From the NCBI GenBank assembly GCA_947492525.1, contig CANLNQ010000005.1:185099-249098 (forward strand): DNA of 64,000 nucleotides, written 5' to 3'. This stretch comes from an uncultured Granulosicoccus sp. (GTDB taxonomy: Bacteria; Pseudomonadota; Gammaproteobacteria; Granulosicoccales; Granulosicoccaceae). Each line of letters starts with the position of its first letter. Position 1 is the first letter of the stretch. The notes under the pieces are model-generated. The model was not told the DNA's origin, made no database searches, and saw only the letters and a list, made by a program, of their open reading frames with translations. Below, in pieces: positions 16,301 to 26,180 of the stretch. The position numbers were made by a program, and so were the translations under genes.

Positions 16301-18631
16301 ATGAGCGCCTCGCTGCGCCATGCCGAACTGTATGCCACCTGCGGTACCGGTCTGGAGCATCTGTTGGCACAGGAGCTGCGCGATCTGGGTCTGGAGCATG
16401 TCCAGAGTGCCGGGGCCGGTGTGCGCTTCAGTGGTGGACTTGCTGCCGGTTACAAGGCCTGCTTGTGGAGCCGGGTTGCCAATCGGGTCCTGATACCGAT
16501 CCATCAGGGGGCGGCTGCCACGCCGGAGGCGCTCTATGAGCTGGTACAGGAGATCGACTGGAGTCTGCATGTCGACGTGGATGGTTCTCTGGCAGTGGAT
16601 TTCTTCACGGCCAAATCAGCCATCACCCATTCGCAATACGGTGCGCTGAAAGTCAAGGATGCCGTGGTGGATCAGTTTCGTGATGCCAGTGGGCGGCGTC
16701 CCGATGTCGACCGGGAGACACCGGATCTGCGCATCAATGTCTACCTGTTTCGTGACAAGGCGCGGATTGCCATAGACCTCTCCGGCAGCAGCCTGCATCG
16801 GCGAGGATATCGAGATGCCGGCGGTCTGGCGCCTCTGAAAGAGAATCTGGCAGCGGCCTTGTTGCTCGCAGCGGGCTGGCCGGCCGCCGTTGAACAACAG
16901 CAGCCTCTGGCCGATCCGATGTGCGGTTCAGGCACCTTGCTGATCGAGGCGGCCATGATTGCGTGCCGCCAGGCACCGGGGCTGCTGCGCGACTACTACG
17001 GTTTTCTGGGGTGGAAGGGCCATGACGAGGCGCTGTGGCAGGACATTCTCGCCGAGGCAAGGCAGGCCGTGCGAGCTTCCCCTGTCGTGATCTGCGGCAG
17101 CGATCACGATGCTCGTGCCATCGAGAACTGTCAGCAGAATCTGCAGCATGCCGGATTGGCAGATGCTGTCAGTCTGAACGTCACGACAGTATCCGAGCGC
17201 CGCCCGGAGGCTCTGGATGGTCTGGAGGAGGGCTTGTTGATCAGTAATCCGCCCTATGGGGAGCGCCTGGCAGGCGATGCCCGCTTCTATGCAGAGCTTG
17301 GTTCGAGCCTGAGTCGGGAATACGCCGGTTGGCAGTGCGCACTGTTCACTGCCGAAGCTGCCCCCTATGCCAGAGCACGCCTGCCTCTGTCCAGGGAATT
17401 GAAGGCGAAGAACGGGGGTATCGACTGCGTGCTGCTCATCGGAGAGATTCCCAGAGCGGGCAAGGCACGTCTGGCGGCAACTGCTGATGCCGGAGCCGGA
17501 CACGGAGCCGGACACTCAGAGCTTCCACAGAATATGTACAGCGACAGCGACAACGAGCGAGCAACGGACGCGTCAGCAGCTGGTATCGGAGCTGGTGATG
17601 ACGCGGACCATCCGCAGGCATCGCTGTATCGCGGGCCCCGGGAGCTGCCCGAGGTGGATGCCACGCCGTTTGCCAACAGATTGAAGAAGAATCTGCGAGC
17701 GCTCAAGGGCTGGAAGAAGCAGTCCGACGTCAAGGCCTATCGGGTCTATGATTCGGATCTGCCGGAATTCGCCGTGGCCATCGATCTGTTCGAATCCGAT
17801 CGCCTGCACTGCGTCGTGCAGGAATATCAGGCGCCCTCGACGGTCAACAGGGCGATGGCGGAGGCTCGGCTGGACGCACTGATGGCGATTCTGCCGCAGA
17901 CACTGCAGGTGGATGCCGATTGTGTGCATCTGAAGGTGCGGGAGGTCAAGAGCGGGGCACAGCAGTACGAGAAGTTGCAGTCTGGCGCCTCCAGTATCTC
18001 GCTGGTGGAGGAGTTCGGCGCTCAGCTGGAAGTGAATTTCACCGACTATCTGGATACCGGCCTGTTCCTCGATCATCGACCCGTGCGCCGATACATCTGG
18101 AAGAACAGTCAGGGCAAACGCTTCCTCAACCTGTTTGCCTATACGGCCACGGCCACGGTGGCCTCGGTCATGGGCGGGGCATCCAGCAGCGTGTCGGTGG
18201 ATACATCCAACCGGTACTGCCAATGGGCCATGCGCAATCTGGACAGAAACGGCGCCGCTCAGCAATTGCACGAAGTGGTCCGCCAGGACGTCATCAGCTG
18301 GATGGAGCATGCCTCGGTTGGCATTCGTGACGAGGCCCTGTTCGATCTCATTCTGCTCGATCCGCCGACCTTCTCGAACTCGAATTCGGTGGAGGATGAC
18401 TGGAATGTGCAACGTGATCATGTCAGCGCCATCGATGCCTGTCTGAAGATACTGGCGCCGGGCGGCCTGCTGATATTCTCGAACAACTATCGGCGCTTCA
18501 AGCTTGCGCCGGAACTCATCGACGACGACTCACGTGGCATCCGGGTAGAGGAACGCAACAGCTGGTCGATCGATCGGGATTTTCAACGTAACCCGCGCAT
18601 TCATCAGTGCTGGTTCATTCATAAACTATAG
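16301..18631 (+). CDS. rlmKL: Bifunctional 23S rRNA methyltransferase RlmKL (m2G2445 / m7G2069)
   Basis: 776 residues from ATG 16301 (MSASLRHAELYATCGTG); the frame is open to 16073 but homology begins here. The N-terminal half is RlmL: a THUMP domain, the SAM motif DPMCGSGTLLIEAAMIA near 205 and catalytic ISNPPYGERL near 312. The C-terminal half is RlmK: DYLDTGLFLDHRPVR, SAM motif FLNLFAYTATATVAS near 608, and LDPPTFSNSN. E. coli RlmKL is about 702 residues. The extra length is mainly an acidic, Ala/Gly-rich linker at about 390-445 between the two enzymes, which includes a perfect 12-bp tandem duplication (17492-17515). Both active sites look intact. Confidence 0.96.
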   Translation: MSASLRHAELYATCGTGLEHLLAQELRDLGLEHVQSAGAGVRFSGGLAAGYKACLWSRVANRVLIPIHQGAAATPEALYELVQEIDWSLHVDVDGSLAVDFFTAKSAITHSQYGALKVKDAVVDQFRDASGRRPDVDRETPDLRINVYLFRDKARIAIDLSGSSLHRRGYRDAGGLAPLKENLAAALLLAAGWPAAVEQQQPLADPMCGSGTLLIEAAMIACRQAPGLLRDYYGFLGWKGHDEALWQDILAEARQAVRASPVVICGSDHDARAIENCQQNLQHAGLADAVSLNVTTVSERRPEALDGLEEGLLISNPPYGERLAGDARFYAELGSSLSREYAGWQCALFTAEAAPYARARLPLSRELKAKNGGIDCVLLIGEIPRAGKARLAATADAGAGHGAGHSELPQNMYSDSDNERATDASAAGIGAGDDADHPQASLYRGPRELPEVDATPFANRLKKNLRALKGWKKQSDVKAYRVYDSDLPEFAVAIDLFESDRLHCVVQEYQAPSTVNRAMAEARLDALMAILPQTLQVDADCVHLKVREVKSGAQQYEKLQSGASSISLVEEFGAQLEVNFTDYLDTGLFLDHRPVRRYIWKNSQGKRFLNLFAYTATATVASVMGGASSSVSVDTSNRYCQWAMRNLDRNGAAQQLHEVVRQDVISWMEHASVGIRDEALFDLILLDPPTFSNSNSVEDDWNVQRDHVSAIDACLKILAPGGLLIFSNNYRRFKLAPELIDDDSRGIRVEERNSWSIDRDFQRNPRIHQCWFIHKL
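17492..17515 (+). repeat. Tandem 12-bp duplication within the rlmKL linker
   Basis: The unit GGAGCCGGACAC occurs twice back to back, encoding two copies of Gly-Ala-Gly-His in the non-conserved linker between the two methyltransferase halves. It is in frame, so it changes only linker length. Confidence 0.85.
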
Positions 18632-18729
18632 TTTGATCGCGCCGTCGGACTGCTGCAGATTACCCGAAGTGAATTCTGCGCCGCGCGACGATACGGTCTT
18701 TCCGAAATAATACAAGGCAGGGGATAAGT

Positions 18730-19833
18730 GTGGCAGAGTTTTTCTACGAGTACGGACTGTTCTTTCTCAAGGCGCTGACCTTTGTGATAGCCGTGGTGGC
18801 GATCATCATGGCCATCGTGGCTGCCGCCATGCGCAGCCGGGAGATGGATGGCGGCGGTACCGAAGGTCATATCGAGATCAAGAAATACAATGAGCGGCTT
18901 GAGGACATGCACGACGCACTGTCTCTGTCGCTGATGGAGCCTTTCGAGCGCAAGCTGGCCGAGAAGGAGAAGAAGGCCGAGGACAAGGCCGAGAAGAAGG
19001 CAGCCCGGAAAGCGGCAAAGAAGGCACGCAAGCAGCGCGGTGAAGGCGAGACGATACTGGTCGAAAAAAGCCGCTCCCGCCTCTATGTGCTGGATTTCGA
19101 CGGCGATATCCGTGCCAGTGAAGTCGAGAAGCTGCGACGCGAGATCACGGCGGTCCTGACCACGGCCACATCGGATGACGAGGTGCTGGTGCGCCTGGAG
19201 AGTGGCGGTGGCATGGTGACATCCTATGGCCTGGCGGCCTCGCAGCTGGATCGCATCCGCGACAAGAAGGTGCCGCTGACGGTCTGTGTGGACAAGGTCG
19301 CAGCCAGCGGCGGTTACATGATGGCCTGCGTTGCCGACAAGCTGGTGGCAGCCCCCTTCGCCGTACTGGGTTCCATCGGTGTGGTTGCGCAGATTCCCAA
19401 TTTTCATCGGCTCTTGAAGGAACATAATATCGACTTCGAGATGCTGACCGCTGGCAAGTACAAGCGCACGCTGACGCTGTTCGGTGAAAACACCGACGAG
19501 GGGCGACAGAAATTCATCGAGGATATCGAGCGTATCCACGGACAGTTCAAGGACTACGTGAGTCAGCGTCGACCCGCACTTGACATCGAACAGGTAGCCA
19601 CCGGAGAGATCTGGTCAGGACAGGACACGCTCGATCTGCATCTGGCAGACAAGTTGTCCACCAGTGATCAGTATCTGATTGATGCCTGTGAAGAGCGCGA
19701 TGTTCTCATGGTCAGCTTCAAGGCCCGCAAGAGTCTGATGGAACGCTTCAACATGGGTGTGCAGAATACGGTCGATGGTGTGCTGTTGAAATGGTTCGAC
19801 AGGTTGATGAAAAGCCGGTTTTCCATCGGCTGA
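18730..19833 (+). CDS. sohB: SohB inner-membrane peptidase (family S49)
   Basis: 367 residues, GTG start 9 bases after a GGGATAAG element. One N-terminal TM at about 12-35, then a strongly charged Lys/Glu/Ala coiled segment at 75-105 that is longer than in E. coli. The S49 protease domain follows: nucleophile Ser in VAASGGYMMAC near 191 and general-base Lys in AGKYKRTLTL near 243, both within segments nearly identical to E. coli SohB. It cleaves membrane or signal-peptide-like substrates facing the periplasm. Substrates in this organism unknown. The C-terminal RFNMGVQNTVDGVLLKW region also matches the family. Confidence 0.95.
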   Translation: MAEFFYEYGLFFLKALTFVIAVVAIIMAIVAAAMRSREMDGGGTEGHIEIKKYNERLEDMHDALSLSLMEPFERKLAEKEKKAEDKAEKKAARKAAKKARKQRGEGETILVEKSRSRLYVLDFDGDIRASEVEKLRREITAVLTTATSDDEVLVRLESGGGMVTSYGLAASQLDRIRDKKVPLTVCVDKVAASGGYMMACVADKLVAAPFAVLGSIGVVAQIPNFHRLLKEHNIDFEMLTAGKYKRTLTLFGENTDEGRQKFIEDIERIHGQFKDYVSQRRPALDIEQVATGEIWSGQDTLDLHLADKLSTSDQYLIDACEERDVLMVSFKARKSLMERFNMGVQNTVDGVLLKWFDRLMKSRFSIG

Positions 19834-19970
19834 CAGGCGACACCGGCTTGTTGTAAACACGCGTGAACTGGCCGGGGAATGCATTCAAGGCGAGTGGGGC
19901 GGTGGTCGTTATCAATACGGTCACTGCAACTGATCGATGACCAGGCGCAGCCCCTTGCCGGAAGATAAGC

Positions 19971-21137
19971 ATGCATTTCACCCTGGAAGAACTGGGACTG
20001 CTCGATGCGCCTGCAGAACAGAAATTCGATAATCTGACCTGTCTGGCCTCCGAGCTGCTCGATGTACCTGTCGCGCACATTTCCGTGGCAGATTTCAAGA
20101 AGAACCGTATTTTCTACAAGAGTCAGTACGGGCACCCGGACGAACTGGCCCAGAGTCGTGAACTGCCGATGGAGCTGACGTACTGTCAGCACGTGCCGCT
20201 GACCGGTGCTCCGGTCGTCGTACAGGATGCCCGACTGCACCCGTTGCTGATCGGTACGCCGGCGTTGTCCGAAGGACAACCCCTGGCCTATCTGGGCATA
20301 CCGGTGAAGGCACCGGGAGGCCGAGTCATTGGTGGCCTGTGCATGATGCAGCCCGATGAACGGCGCTGGAGCACCGACGAGGTCAGCAGAGCGCAGAAGA
20401 TTGCGGGTTGTGTCTCAGACCTCATCCGTCTCGAGACCGCCAGACTGAGCAGTGAGCGACTGCGTCATGAGCAACGGGCGTTTACCTATGCGATATCGCA
20501 TGATCTGCAATCCCCTGCCAATACACTGAAGATGATCTTCAGTGAACTGGAACTGGAGGGCGAGTGCCTGAGCCAGGATGCGCTCATGTTCATCGAAAAA
20601 GGCCGGGAGACGGTGCAGCGCATGGGCGTGCAGGTGCAGGATGTGCTGACCTATGCGCGCACCCTCGATGCACCCGTCACGCGCGAGTGCGTTGACCTGA
20701 ACGCCCTGGTGGATGGCATCCTCACGGATCTGGAGGCTGATATTCGACAGGCAGGTGCTACCGTGGATGTGGATGATCTCCCTCTTGTCGAGGGCGACCC
20801 CATGCAGATGCGCATGCTGTTCCAGAATCTGATTGGCAATGCGCTGAAGTTCCGGCTTGCCGGACGCAAACACAGGGTCTCTGTCAGCGCCAGTGCTGAG
20901 CGCCAGGGTCATCGGGTCACGGTTCAGGATAATGGCATCGGCATCCGTCCGGAGGATCAGCACAAGGTATTCGGTCTGTTCAACCGCCTGCACCTGCGCG
21001 ATCAGTATGCAGGCACAGGAATCGGTCTTTCCCTGTGCCAGCGCGTTGCAGAAAATCATCACTTTGCCATCGAGGTGGACTCCGATGGTCACAGCGGAAC
21101 AGCGTTCACGATGCAATTTCCCGAGATGCCGGTATGA
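19971..21137 (+). CDS. GAF-domain sensor histidine kinase
   Basis: 388 residues, no transmembrane segment, so a soluble cytoplasmic kinase. A GAF domain spans about 15-155 (LDVPVAHISVADFKKNRIFYKS; LAYLGIPVKAPGGRVIGGLCMM). The dimerisation/phosphoacceptor helix has the H-box AISHDLQSP with His near 177. The ATPase domain has N-box QNLIGNALKFR, G1 VQDNGIGI and G2 GTGIGLSLCQRV. This domain set resembles kinases that pair with single-domain receivers, and the next gene, overlapping by four bases (ATGA), is exactly that. Signal sensed by the GAF domain unknown; no bilin-binding Cys is evident. Confidence 0.93.
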   Translation: MHFTLEELGLLDAPAEQKFDNLTCLASELLDVPVAHISVADFKKNRIFYKSQYGHPDELAQSRELPMELTYCQHVPLTGAPVVVQDARLHPLLIGTPALSEGQPLAYLGIPVKAPGGRVIGGLCMMQPDERRWSTDEVSRAQKIAGCVSDLIRLETARLSSERLRHEQRAFTYAISHDLQSPANTLKMIFSELELEGECLSQDALMFIEKGRETVQRMGVQVQDVLTYARTLDAPVTRECVDLNALVDGILTDLEADIRQAGATVDVDDLPLVEGDPMQMRMLFQNLIGNALKFRLAGRKHRVSVSASAERQGHRVTVQDNGIGIRPEDQHKVFGLFNRLHLRDQYAGTGIGLSLCQRVAENHHFAIEVDSDGHSGTAFTMQFPEMPV

Positions 21138-21538
21138 CTGACCATGCGCCGACCAGGATGGTCATGACCATCGATGATGAGCCAGTTGATCAGATGATCT
21201 ACAAGCGCGTGCTCAAACGTTCCGGCGTCGTCGATACGGTGGTTGACTTTCAGCTGGCCGAAGAGGCCCTGGCGTATTTTCGTCAGCAAGATCATGCGAG
21301 GCCGGATATCATCTTTCTGGATATCCACATGCCGCGCATGAATGGCTTCGAGTTTCTGGATGCGGCAATCGAGGAATTCGGTGACGATTTCGCCGAGTGC
21401 ATCGTCATCATGCTGACCACCTCGCTCGACCCGGCAGACCGGGAAAGAGCCAGTCGCTACCCCATGGTTCTGAATTACTTCAGCAAACCTCTGACAGTGG
21501 AGAATGTGCAGCAGGCAGTCTCTTATCTTTACGATTGA
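21134..21538 (+). CDS. Single-domain response regulator (Rcp1-like)
   Basis: 134 residues, REC domain only. The start ATG at 21134 overlaps the kinase stop (ATGA), so the upstream extension of the frame is not used. Acidic pocket TIDDEP near 15-20, phospho-acceptor Asp in FLDIHMPRMNG near 63, conserved Thr in MLTTS and Lys in YFSKPL. With no output domain it must act by protein contact or as a phosphate relay, as CheY- or Rcp1-type receivers do. Partner of the GAF kinase. Confidence 0.93.
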   Translation: MTDHAPTRMVMTIDDEPVDQMIYKRVLKRSGVVDTVVDFQLAEEALAYFRQQDHARPDIIFLDIHMPRMNGFEFLDAAIEEFGDDFAECIVIMLTTSLDPADRERASRYPMVLNYFSKPLTVENVQQAVSYLYD

Positions 21539-21637
21539 GTGCCCGCTGGCGCTCCGTGAAGCCGGGAGTCAGCCATCACAGGTGCCGATTCGGTAACACT
21601 TACAAGATCGTCTGCCTGAGTCCGTGGATATCGGCGA

Positions 21638-21675
21638 TTTCGTTACTGTAGTGCCACTACAGAAGCGCGACGAAA
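21638..21675. promoter_or_regulatory. Dyad/stem-loop upstream of the aldehyde dehydrogenase
   Basis: Perfect 8-bp inverted repeat CTGTAGTG-C-CACTACAG (21646-21662), enclosed by a second pair TTTCGT (21638-21643) / ACGAAA (21670-21675). It ends 13 bases before the ATG, immediately upstream of the ribosome-binding AGGAG. It could be a repressor operator or an mRNA hairpin near the ribosome site. Which regulator binds is not evident. Confidence 0.5.
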
Positions 21676-21688
21676 CAGGAGTCGATAG

Positions 21689-23053
21689 ATGTCCGGTATG
21701 CAATCCGTCAACCCGGCCACGGGCAAGACCGTCAAGGAATTCGAGCTGCTGGATGCAGACGCCATCGAGGCCGCCTTGAAAAAATCCGTTCAGGCGTTCG
21801 AAGAGGGAAAATCCCTGACTCGGAATCAGCGGGCAGGCATGATGCGCAAGGCTGCCGAATTGCTGCGAGATGAAAAGGATCGGCTCGCTCGACTGATGAC
21901 ACTGGAGATGGGCAAGACGCTGCTCAGTGCCGTAGCCGAGGTCGAGAAATGCGCGCAGGCCTGTGATTATTATGCCGAGAATACCGACTCCATACTGGCA
22001 GATCGCAGGATCGACGATGACAGTATCGTGCGGCATCTGCCCATCGGTCCTGTGCTGGCCGTCATGCCCTGGAATTTTCCTTTCTGGCAGGTCTTTCGTT
22101 TTGCAGCTCCGGCACTGATGGCCGGGAATACCGGCCTGCTCAAGCATGCGTCCAATGTGCCGCAATGTGCGCTGGCCATCGAGGACATCCTGACTCGTGC
22201 GGGATTCCCCGAGGGCTGCTTTCAGACGCTGCTGATCAGTTCCGGGCAGGTGGAGAGCATTCTCGAGGACAGTCGCGTCAGGGCAGCAACGGTGACCGGT
22301 TCCGAAGGAGCCGGTGCAGCCGTCGCGGCCAGCTGTGGCAAGCACATCAAGCCCGTTGTGCTCGAGCTGGGTGGGTCGGATCCATTCATCGTCATGCCGT
22401 CCGCCGACATCGACAAGGCGGTGGAGACCGCGGTCAAGGCTCGTACCATCAATAATGGTCAGTCTTGCATTGCCGCCAAGCGATTCATTGTTCATGCCGA
22501 TATCCTTGACGAGTTCAAGGAGAAGTTCGTTGCAGGCTTCGAAAGCCTTTCGGTGGGTGATCCCATGGAGGAGGGCACGGATATCGGTCCGCTGGCTCTG
22601 CCACAGATTCGCGATGAACTGCACCAGCAGGTGGAGGATTCCGTCGCCGCTGGCGCCACGCGGCTGACCGGTGCCGCGCCCATCGAAGGCGAGGGGAATT
22701 TCTACCAACCCGGCATCCTGACCGATATTCCAGCCGAGTCGCCTGCGGCGAGAGAAGAGCTGTTCGGTCCGGTGGCGCTGCTTTTCAAGGCGGATTCCTT
22801 CGACGATGCAATCGCCATTGCCAACGACTCACGCTTCGGACTCGGTTCGTGTATCTGGACGAAGGATCAGGCCGAGATCGATCAGGCCATCGATCGCCTG
22901 GAGGCAGGCTCCACGTTTGTCAACGCCATGGTTGCCTCGGATCCTGCCCGCCCGTTCGGTGGTGTCAAGGATTCGGGTCATGGCCGGGAGCTCTCGGCCG
23001 ATGGCATGCTGGCCTTCATGAATGCCAAGACGGTCTATGTGGCAGCGGACTGA
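21689..23053 (+). CDS. NAD(P)-dependent succinate-semialdehyde dehydrogenase, Sad/YneI type
   Basis: 454-residue aldehyde dehydrogenase. Conserved [11 protein letters not shown], nucleotide-binding [11 protein letters not shown], general-base Glu in [11 protein letters not shown] near 226, and catalytic Cys in [12 protein letters not shown] near 260. The overall pattern and length match E. coli Sad (YneI), which oxidises succinate semialdehyde to succinate in GABA and related catabolism. Start ATG 21689 has a good AGGAG at 21677-21681. It is a single gene, with a dyad upstream and a possible terminator downstream. Substrate specificity is inferred from similarity only. Confidence 0.88.
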   Translation: MSGMQSVNPATGKTVKEFELLDADAIEAALKKSVQAFEEGKSLTRNQRAGMMRKAAELLRDEKDRLARLMTLEMGKTLLSAVAEVEKCAQACDYYAENTDSILADRRIDDDSIVRHLPIGPVLAVMPWNFPFWQVFRFAAPALMAGNTGLLKHASNVPQCALAIEDILTRAGFPEGCFQTLLISSGQVESILEDSRVRAATVTGSEGAGAAVAASCGKHIKPVVLELGGSDPFIVMPSADIDKAVETAVKARTINNGQSCIAAKRFIVHADILDEFKEKFVAGFESLSVGDPMEEGTDIGPLALPQIRDELHQQVEDSVAAGATRLTGAAPIEGEGNFYQPGILTDIPAESPAAREELFGPVALLFKADSFDDAIAIANDSRFGLGSCIWTKDQAEIDQAIDRLEAGSTFVNAMVASDPARPFGGVKDSGHGRELSADGMLAFMNAKTVYVAAD

Positions 23054-23087
23054 CAAGCGTTCACGATTGAATCTTCGCACGCTGTTC

Positions 23088-23113
23088 GGGTCTACTCGCA
23101 TCGTGTAGATCCC
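23088..23113 (+). terminator. Possible stem-loop after the aldehyde dehydrogenase
   Basis: GGGTCTAC and GTAGATCCC form an 8-bp stem with one bulged base and a 9-base loop. A GC-rich stretch and GTTTT follow 15 bases later. Weak as an intrinsic terminator. Confidence 0.35.
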
Positions 23114-23231
23114 GCTGCAGGGGTAGTTTTATCGTGCACAAGGCGTACTATCGTAATCAGTAGAGAACGGCGCTTACCCGCCAGATCGGCGATGAACGCT
23201 GTCCTCGATACAGTCATACGGGGAAACGATC

Positions 23232-26000
23232 ATGAACAGTTTTGGCACTCGATCCACGCTGGAAAGCGGCTCGAATGAATTCCACTGTCACCGACTGGAT
23301 GTACTGGAAGAGAAATATTCGGTCAGTCGGCTGCCTTACTCGCTGAAGATCATGCTGGAGAATCTGCTGCGCAATGAAAATGGCGGCACGGTCACGGCAG
23401 CACAGATAGAGGCACTGCTCCGGCGTGACAGCCAGACAAGCTCGGAAGAACAGATAGCTTTCACCCCGGCTCGGGTTATCTTGCAGGACTTCACAGGCGT
23501 ACCGGCCATCGTGGATCTGGCAGCCATGCGCGACGCCATCAGTCAGCTCGGCGGCGATCCTGAAACCATCAATCCGCTCGAGCGGGTCGATCTGGTCATC
23601 GATCACTCGGTCATGGTGGACAAGTTCGGTACGCAGCAGGCCCTGGATCTGAACACCAAGCTCGAATTCCAGCGCAACCGCGAGCGCTATCAGTTTCTGC
23701 GCTGGGGACAACAGGCCTTCGAGAATTTTCGGGTCGTGCCCCCGGGCACCGGCATCGTTCATCAGGTGAATCTGGAATACCTGGCGGATGTGGTCAGCAC
23801 CAAGCAGATGGACGGCAAGACCTGGATCTATCCGGATACCCTGGTCGGTACCGATTCCCACACGACGATGATCAATGGTCTGGGCGTGCTGGGTTGGGGA
23901 GTGGGTGGCATTGAAGCCGAGGCAGCCATGCTGGGGCAGCCGATGTCCATGCTCATTCCCGACGTCGTGGGGGTGGAGATCATTGGCAGTCTGCCCGCCG
24001 GTGCCACGGCCACAGACCTGGTACTGAAAGTCACCGAGATGCTGCGTGCACACGGGGTGGTGGGCAAGTTCGTCGAGTTTCACGGTGATGGACTGTCAGG
24101 ACTGCCATTGGCGGATCGCGCCACCATCGGCAATATGGCGCCGGAGTACGGTGCTACCTGCGGCATATTTCCCGTGGATGCCGAAACGCTCAAATACCTG
24201 GAATTATCAGGACGGGATGCCGAGGTGCTGGAGCGGGTGGAACGCTATGCACGCATGCAGGGGCTGTGGCGCGAGGATGGTGCCAAATCTGCCGATTATT
24301 CCGAGTCGCTGACACTGAATCTGGATGAGGTGGAGCCCAGCATTGCCGGGCCCAGGCGGCCGCAGGACCGGATCGCCCTGAGCGCCTCAGCGGGCATGTT
24401 CAAGAATTATCTCGATGATTATCTGGCCAGCAATCCCGAGAGCGGCAAGGCGGCGGCGGAGAACGAGCCTTCCACCGAAGAGACCTTCGTCAAGGAAGGT
24501 GGCGATAGCGCCATAGGGCACGACAGGGCCGTTGAGGCGGACGATGTCGGACCGCAGTTCGACGGAGACGGCACCGCGCCGCACCAGCTGCAGCATGGCG
24601 ATATCGTGATCGCAGCGATCACGTCCTGTACCAACACCTCCAATCCCTACGTCATGATGGCGGCCGGTTTGCTGGCCAAGCGTGCCAGCGACAGGGGGCT
24701 GACCCGAAAGCCCTGGGTAAAGACCTCACTGGCGCCTGGCTCGCAGGTGGTCACCGGCTACCTTGAATCGGCAGGGCTCATGCAGCCACTGCAGAGTCTG
24801 GGCTTCAATGTGGTGGGATTCGGCTGTACGACCTGCATCGGCAACTCCGGGCCGCTGGATGACGAGATCAGTGCTGCCATTCGTGAGCGAGATCTGGTGG
24901 TCTCCTCGGTATTGTCCGGCAATCGCAATTTCGAGGGGCGTATCCATCAGCAGGTCAGAACCAATTATCTGGCATCGCCACCGCTGGTGGTGGCCTATGC
25001 ACTGGCCGGTTCCATGCTGCACGACTTCGAAAAGGACCCCCTGGGCACGGACGCCGATGGCAAGCCCATCTTTCTGAAGGACATCTGGCCTTCCCCGCAG
25101 GAGATAGCAGAGCTGGTGGCAGGGCATATCAGTTCGGCGCTGTTCCGTAAACGGTATTCGGATGTGTTCGAAGGCACCGAAGACTGGCGCCGCTTGGATA
25201 CGCCCGATGACAAGACTTATACCTGGCCGGACTCCAGCTACATCAAGCAGCCACCATTCTTCACGGACATGACGGCCGAAGTGCCGCCGCTGGAGCCCGT
25301 GGAAGATGCGCGTTGTCTGGTCATGGTGGGAGATTCGGTGACCACCGACCACATCTCCCCCGCAGGCGCGATCGGTCCTGACAGTGCTGCGGGGCAGTAC
25401 CTGAGCTCACTGGGTATCAAGCCCGGAGACTTCAACAGCTACGGTTCGAGGCGCGGCAATCACGAGGTGATGATGCGCGGTACCTTCGCCAATGTTCGCC
25501 TCAGAAACCTGCTTGTTCCGGGTGTCGAAGGGGGCTACACGCGGCACTTTCCGGAGACCGATACCGTCAGCATCTTCGACGCGGCAATGCAGTATCAGAA
25601 GGAGAACATACCTCTGGTGGTTCTGGCCGGCAAGGAGTATGGAACCGGATCCAGTCGCGACTGGGCTGCCAAGGGGGTGAGTCTGCTGGGGGTTCGGGCA
25701 GTCATCGCCGAAGGTTATGAGCGGATCCACCGTTCGAATCTGGTGGGCTTCGGCGTGCTGCCATTGCAATTCATGCCCGGTGAAGGGGTGGAACCGCTGA
25801 AACTGACTGGTGAAGAGAGCTTCAGCATCGCATCGCTGAGCGAGCAGCCGTCACAGGTGACGGTCACTGCCACGACTCCGGACGGTAAGACCAGTCAGTT
25901 CGAGGCCATCGTGCGGGTGGATACGGACGTGGAGTGGGATTACCTGCGAAACGGTGGAATACTTCACTACGTGCTTCGTCAGCTGGCAGCAAAGCAGTAA
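23232..26000 (+). CDS. acnA: Aconitate hydratase A
   Basis: 922 residues. Converts citrate to isocitrate in the TCA cycle with a 4Fe-4S cluster. Cluster ligands are in ITSCTNTSNP and GCTTCIGNSGPL. Other marks are the N-terminal VDLVIDHSV, TLVGTDSHTTMINGLGVLGWGVGGIEAEA, and the C-terminal swivel domain with DFNSYGSRRGNHEVMMRG and YGTGSSRDWAAKG. E. coli AcnA is about 891 residues; the extra length is an acidic linker at about 398-450 just before the cluster domain. ATG 23232 lies 8 bases after a GGGGAAAC element. Stand-alone gene. Confidence 0.96.
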   Translation: MNSFGTRSTLESGSNEFHCHRLDVLEEKYSVSRLPYSLKIMLENLLRNENGGTVTAAQIEALLRRDSQTSSEEQIAFTPARVILQDFTGVPAIVDLAAMRDAISQLGGDPETINPLERVDLVIDHSVMVDKFGTQQALDLNTKLEFQRNRERYQFLRWGQQAFENFRVVPPGTGIVHQVNLEYLADVVSTKQMDGKTWIYPDTLVGTDSHTTMINGLGVLGWGVGGIEAEAAMLGQPMSMLIPDVVGVEIIGSLPAGATATDLVLKVTEMLRAHGVVGKFVEFHGDGLSGLPLADRATIGNMAPEYGATCGIFPVDAETLKYLELSGRDAEVLERVERYARMQGLWREDGAKSADYSESLTLNLDEVEPSIAGPRRPQDRIALSASAGMFKNYLDDYLASNPESGKAAAENEPSTEETFVKEGGDSAIGHDRAVEADDVGPQFDGDGTAPHQLQHGDIVIAAITSCTNTSNPYVMMAAGLLAKRASDRGLTRKPWVKTSLAPGSQVVTGYLESAGLMQPLQSLGFNVVGFGCTTCIGNSGPLDDEISAAIRERDLVVSSVLSGNRNFEGRIHQQVRTNYLASPPLVVAYALAGSMLHDFEKDPLGTDADGKPIFLKDIWPSPQEIAELVAGHISSALFRKRYSDVFEGTEDWRRLDTPDDKTYTWPDSSYIKQPPFFTDMTAEVPPLEPVEDARCLVMVGDSVTTDHISPAGAIGPDSAAGQYLSSLGIKPGDFNSYGSRRGNHEVMMRGTFANVRLRNLLVPGVEGGYTRHFPETDTVSIFDAAMQYQKENIPLVVLAGKEYGTGSSRDWAAKGVSLLGVRAVIAEGYERIHRSNLVGFGVLPLQFMPGEGVEPLKLTGEESFSIASLSEQPSQVTVTATTPDGKTSQFEAIVRVDTDVEWDYLRNGGILHYVLRQLAAKQ

Positions 26001-26043
26001 GCCATGTAACTCCTGTCCAGGGGGTGGCCTGAGTTGCCATCGG

Positions 26044-26074
26044 GCTCTCATCGCGGATTCACTGCGGTGAGAGC
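26044..26074 (+). terminator. Possible terminator after acnA
   Basis: Inverted repeat GCTCTCA / TGAGAGC with a 17-base interior, 44 bases after the acnA stop and followed by a short pyrimidine run (CTTTC). Modest strength. Confidence 0.4.
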
Positions 26075-26180
26075 ACTTTCAGCTCAGATGCGAGGGAAGG
26101 TGCAACCGGGTGGTGCTTGTGTTTGCGGATATTCTCTGTACGCTGACGCGCACAGGTAATCGTGACGAGATATTTCCACC

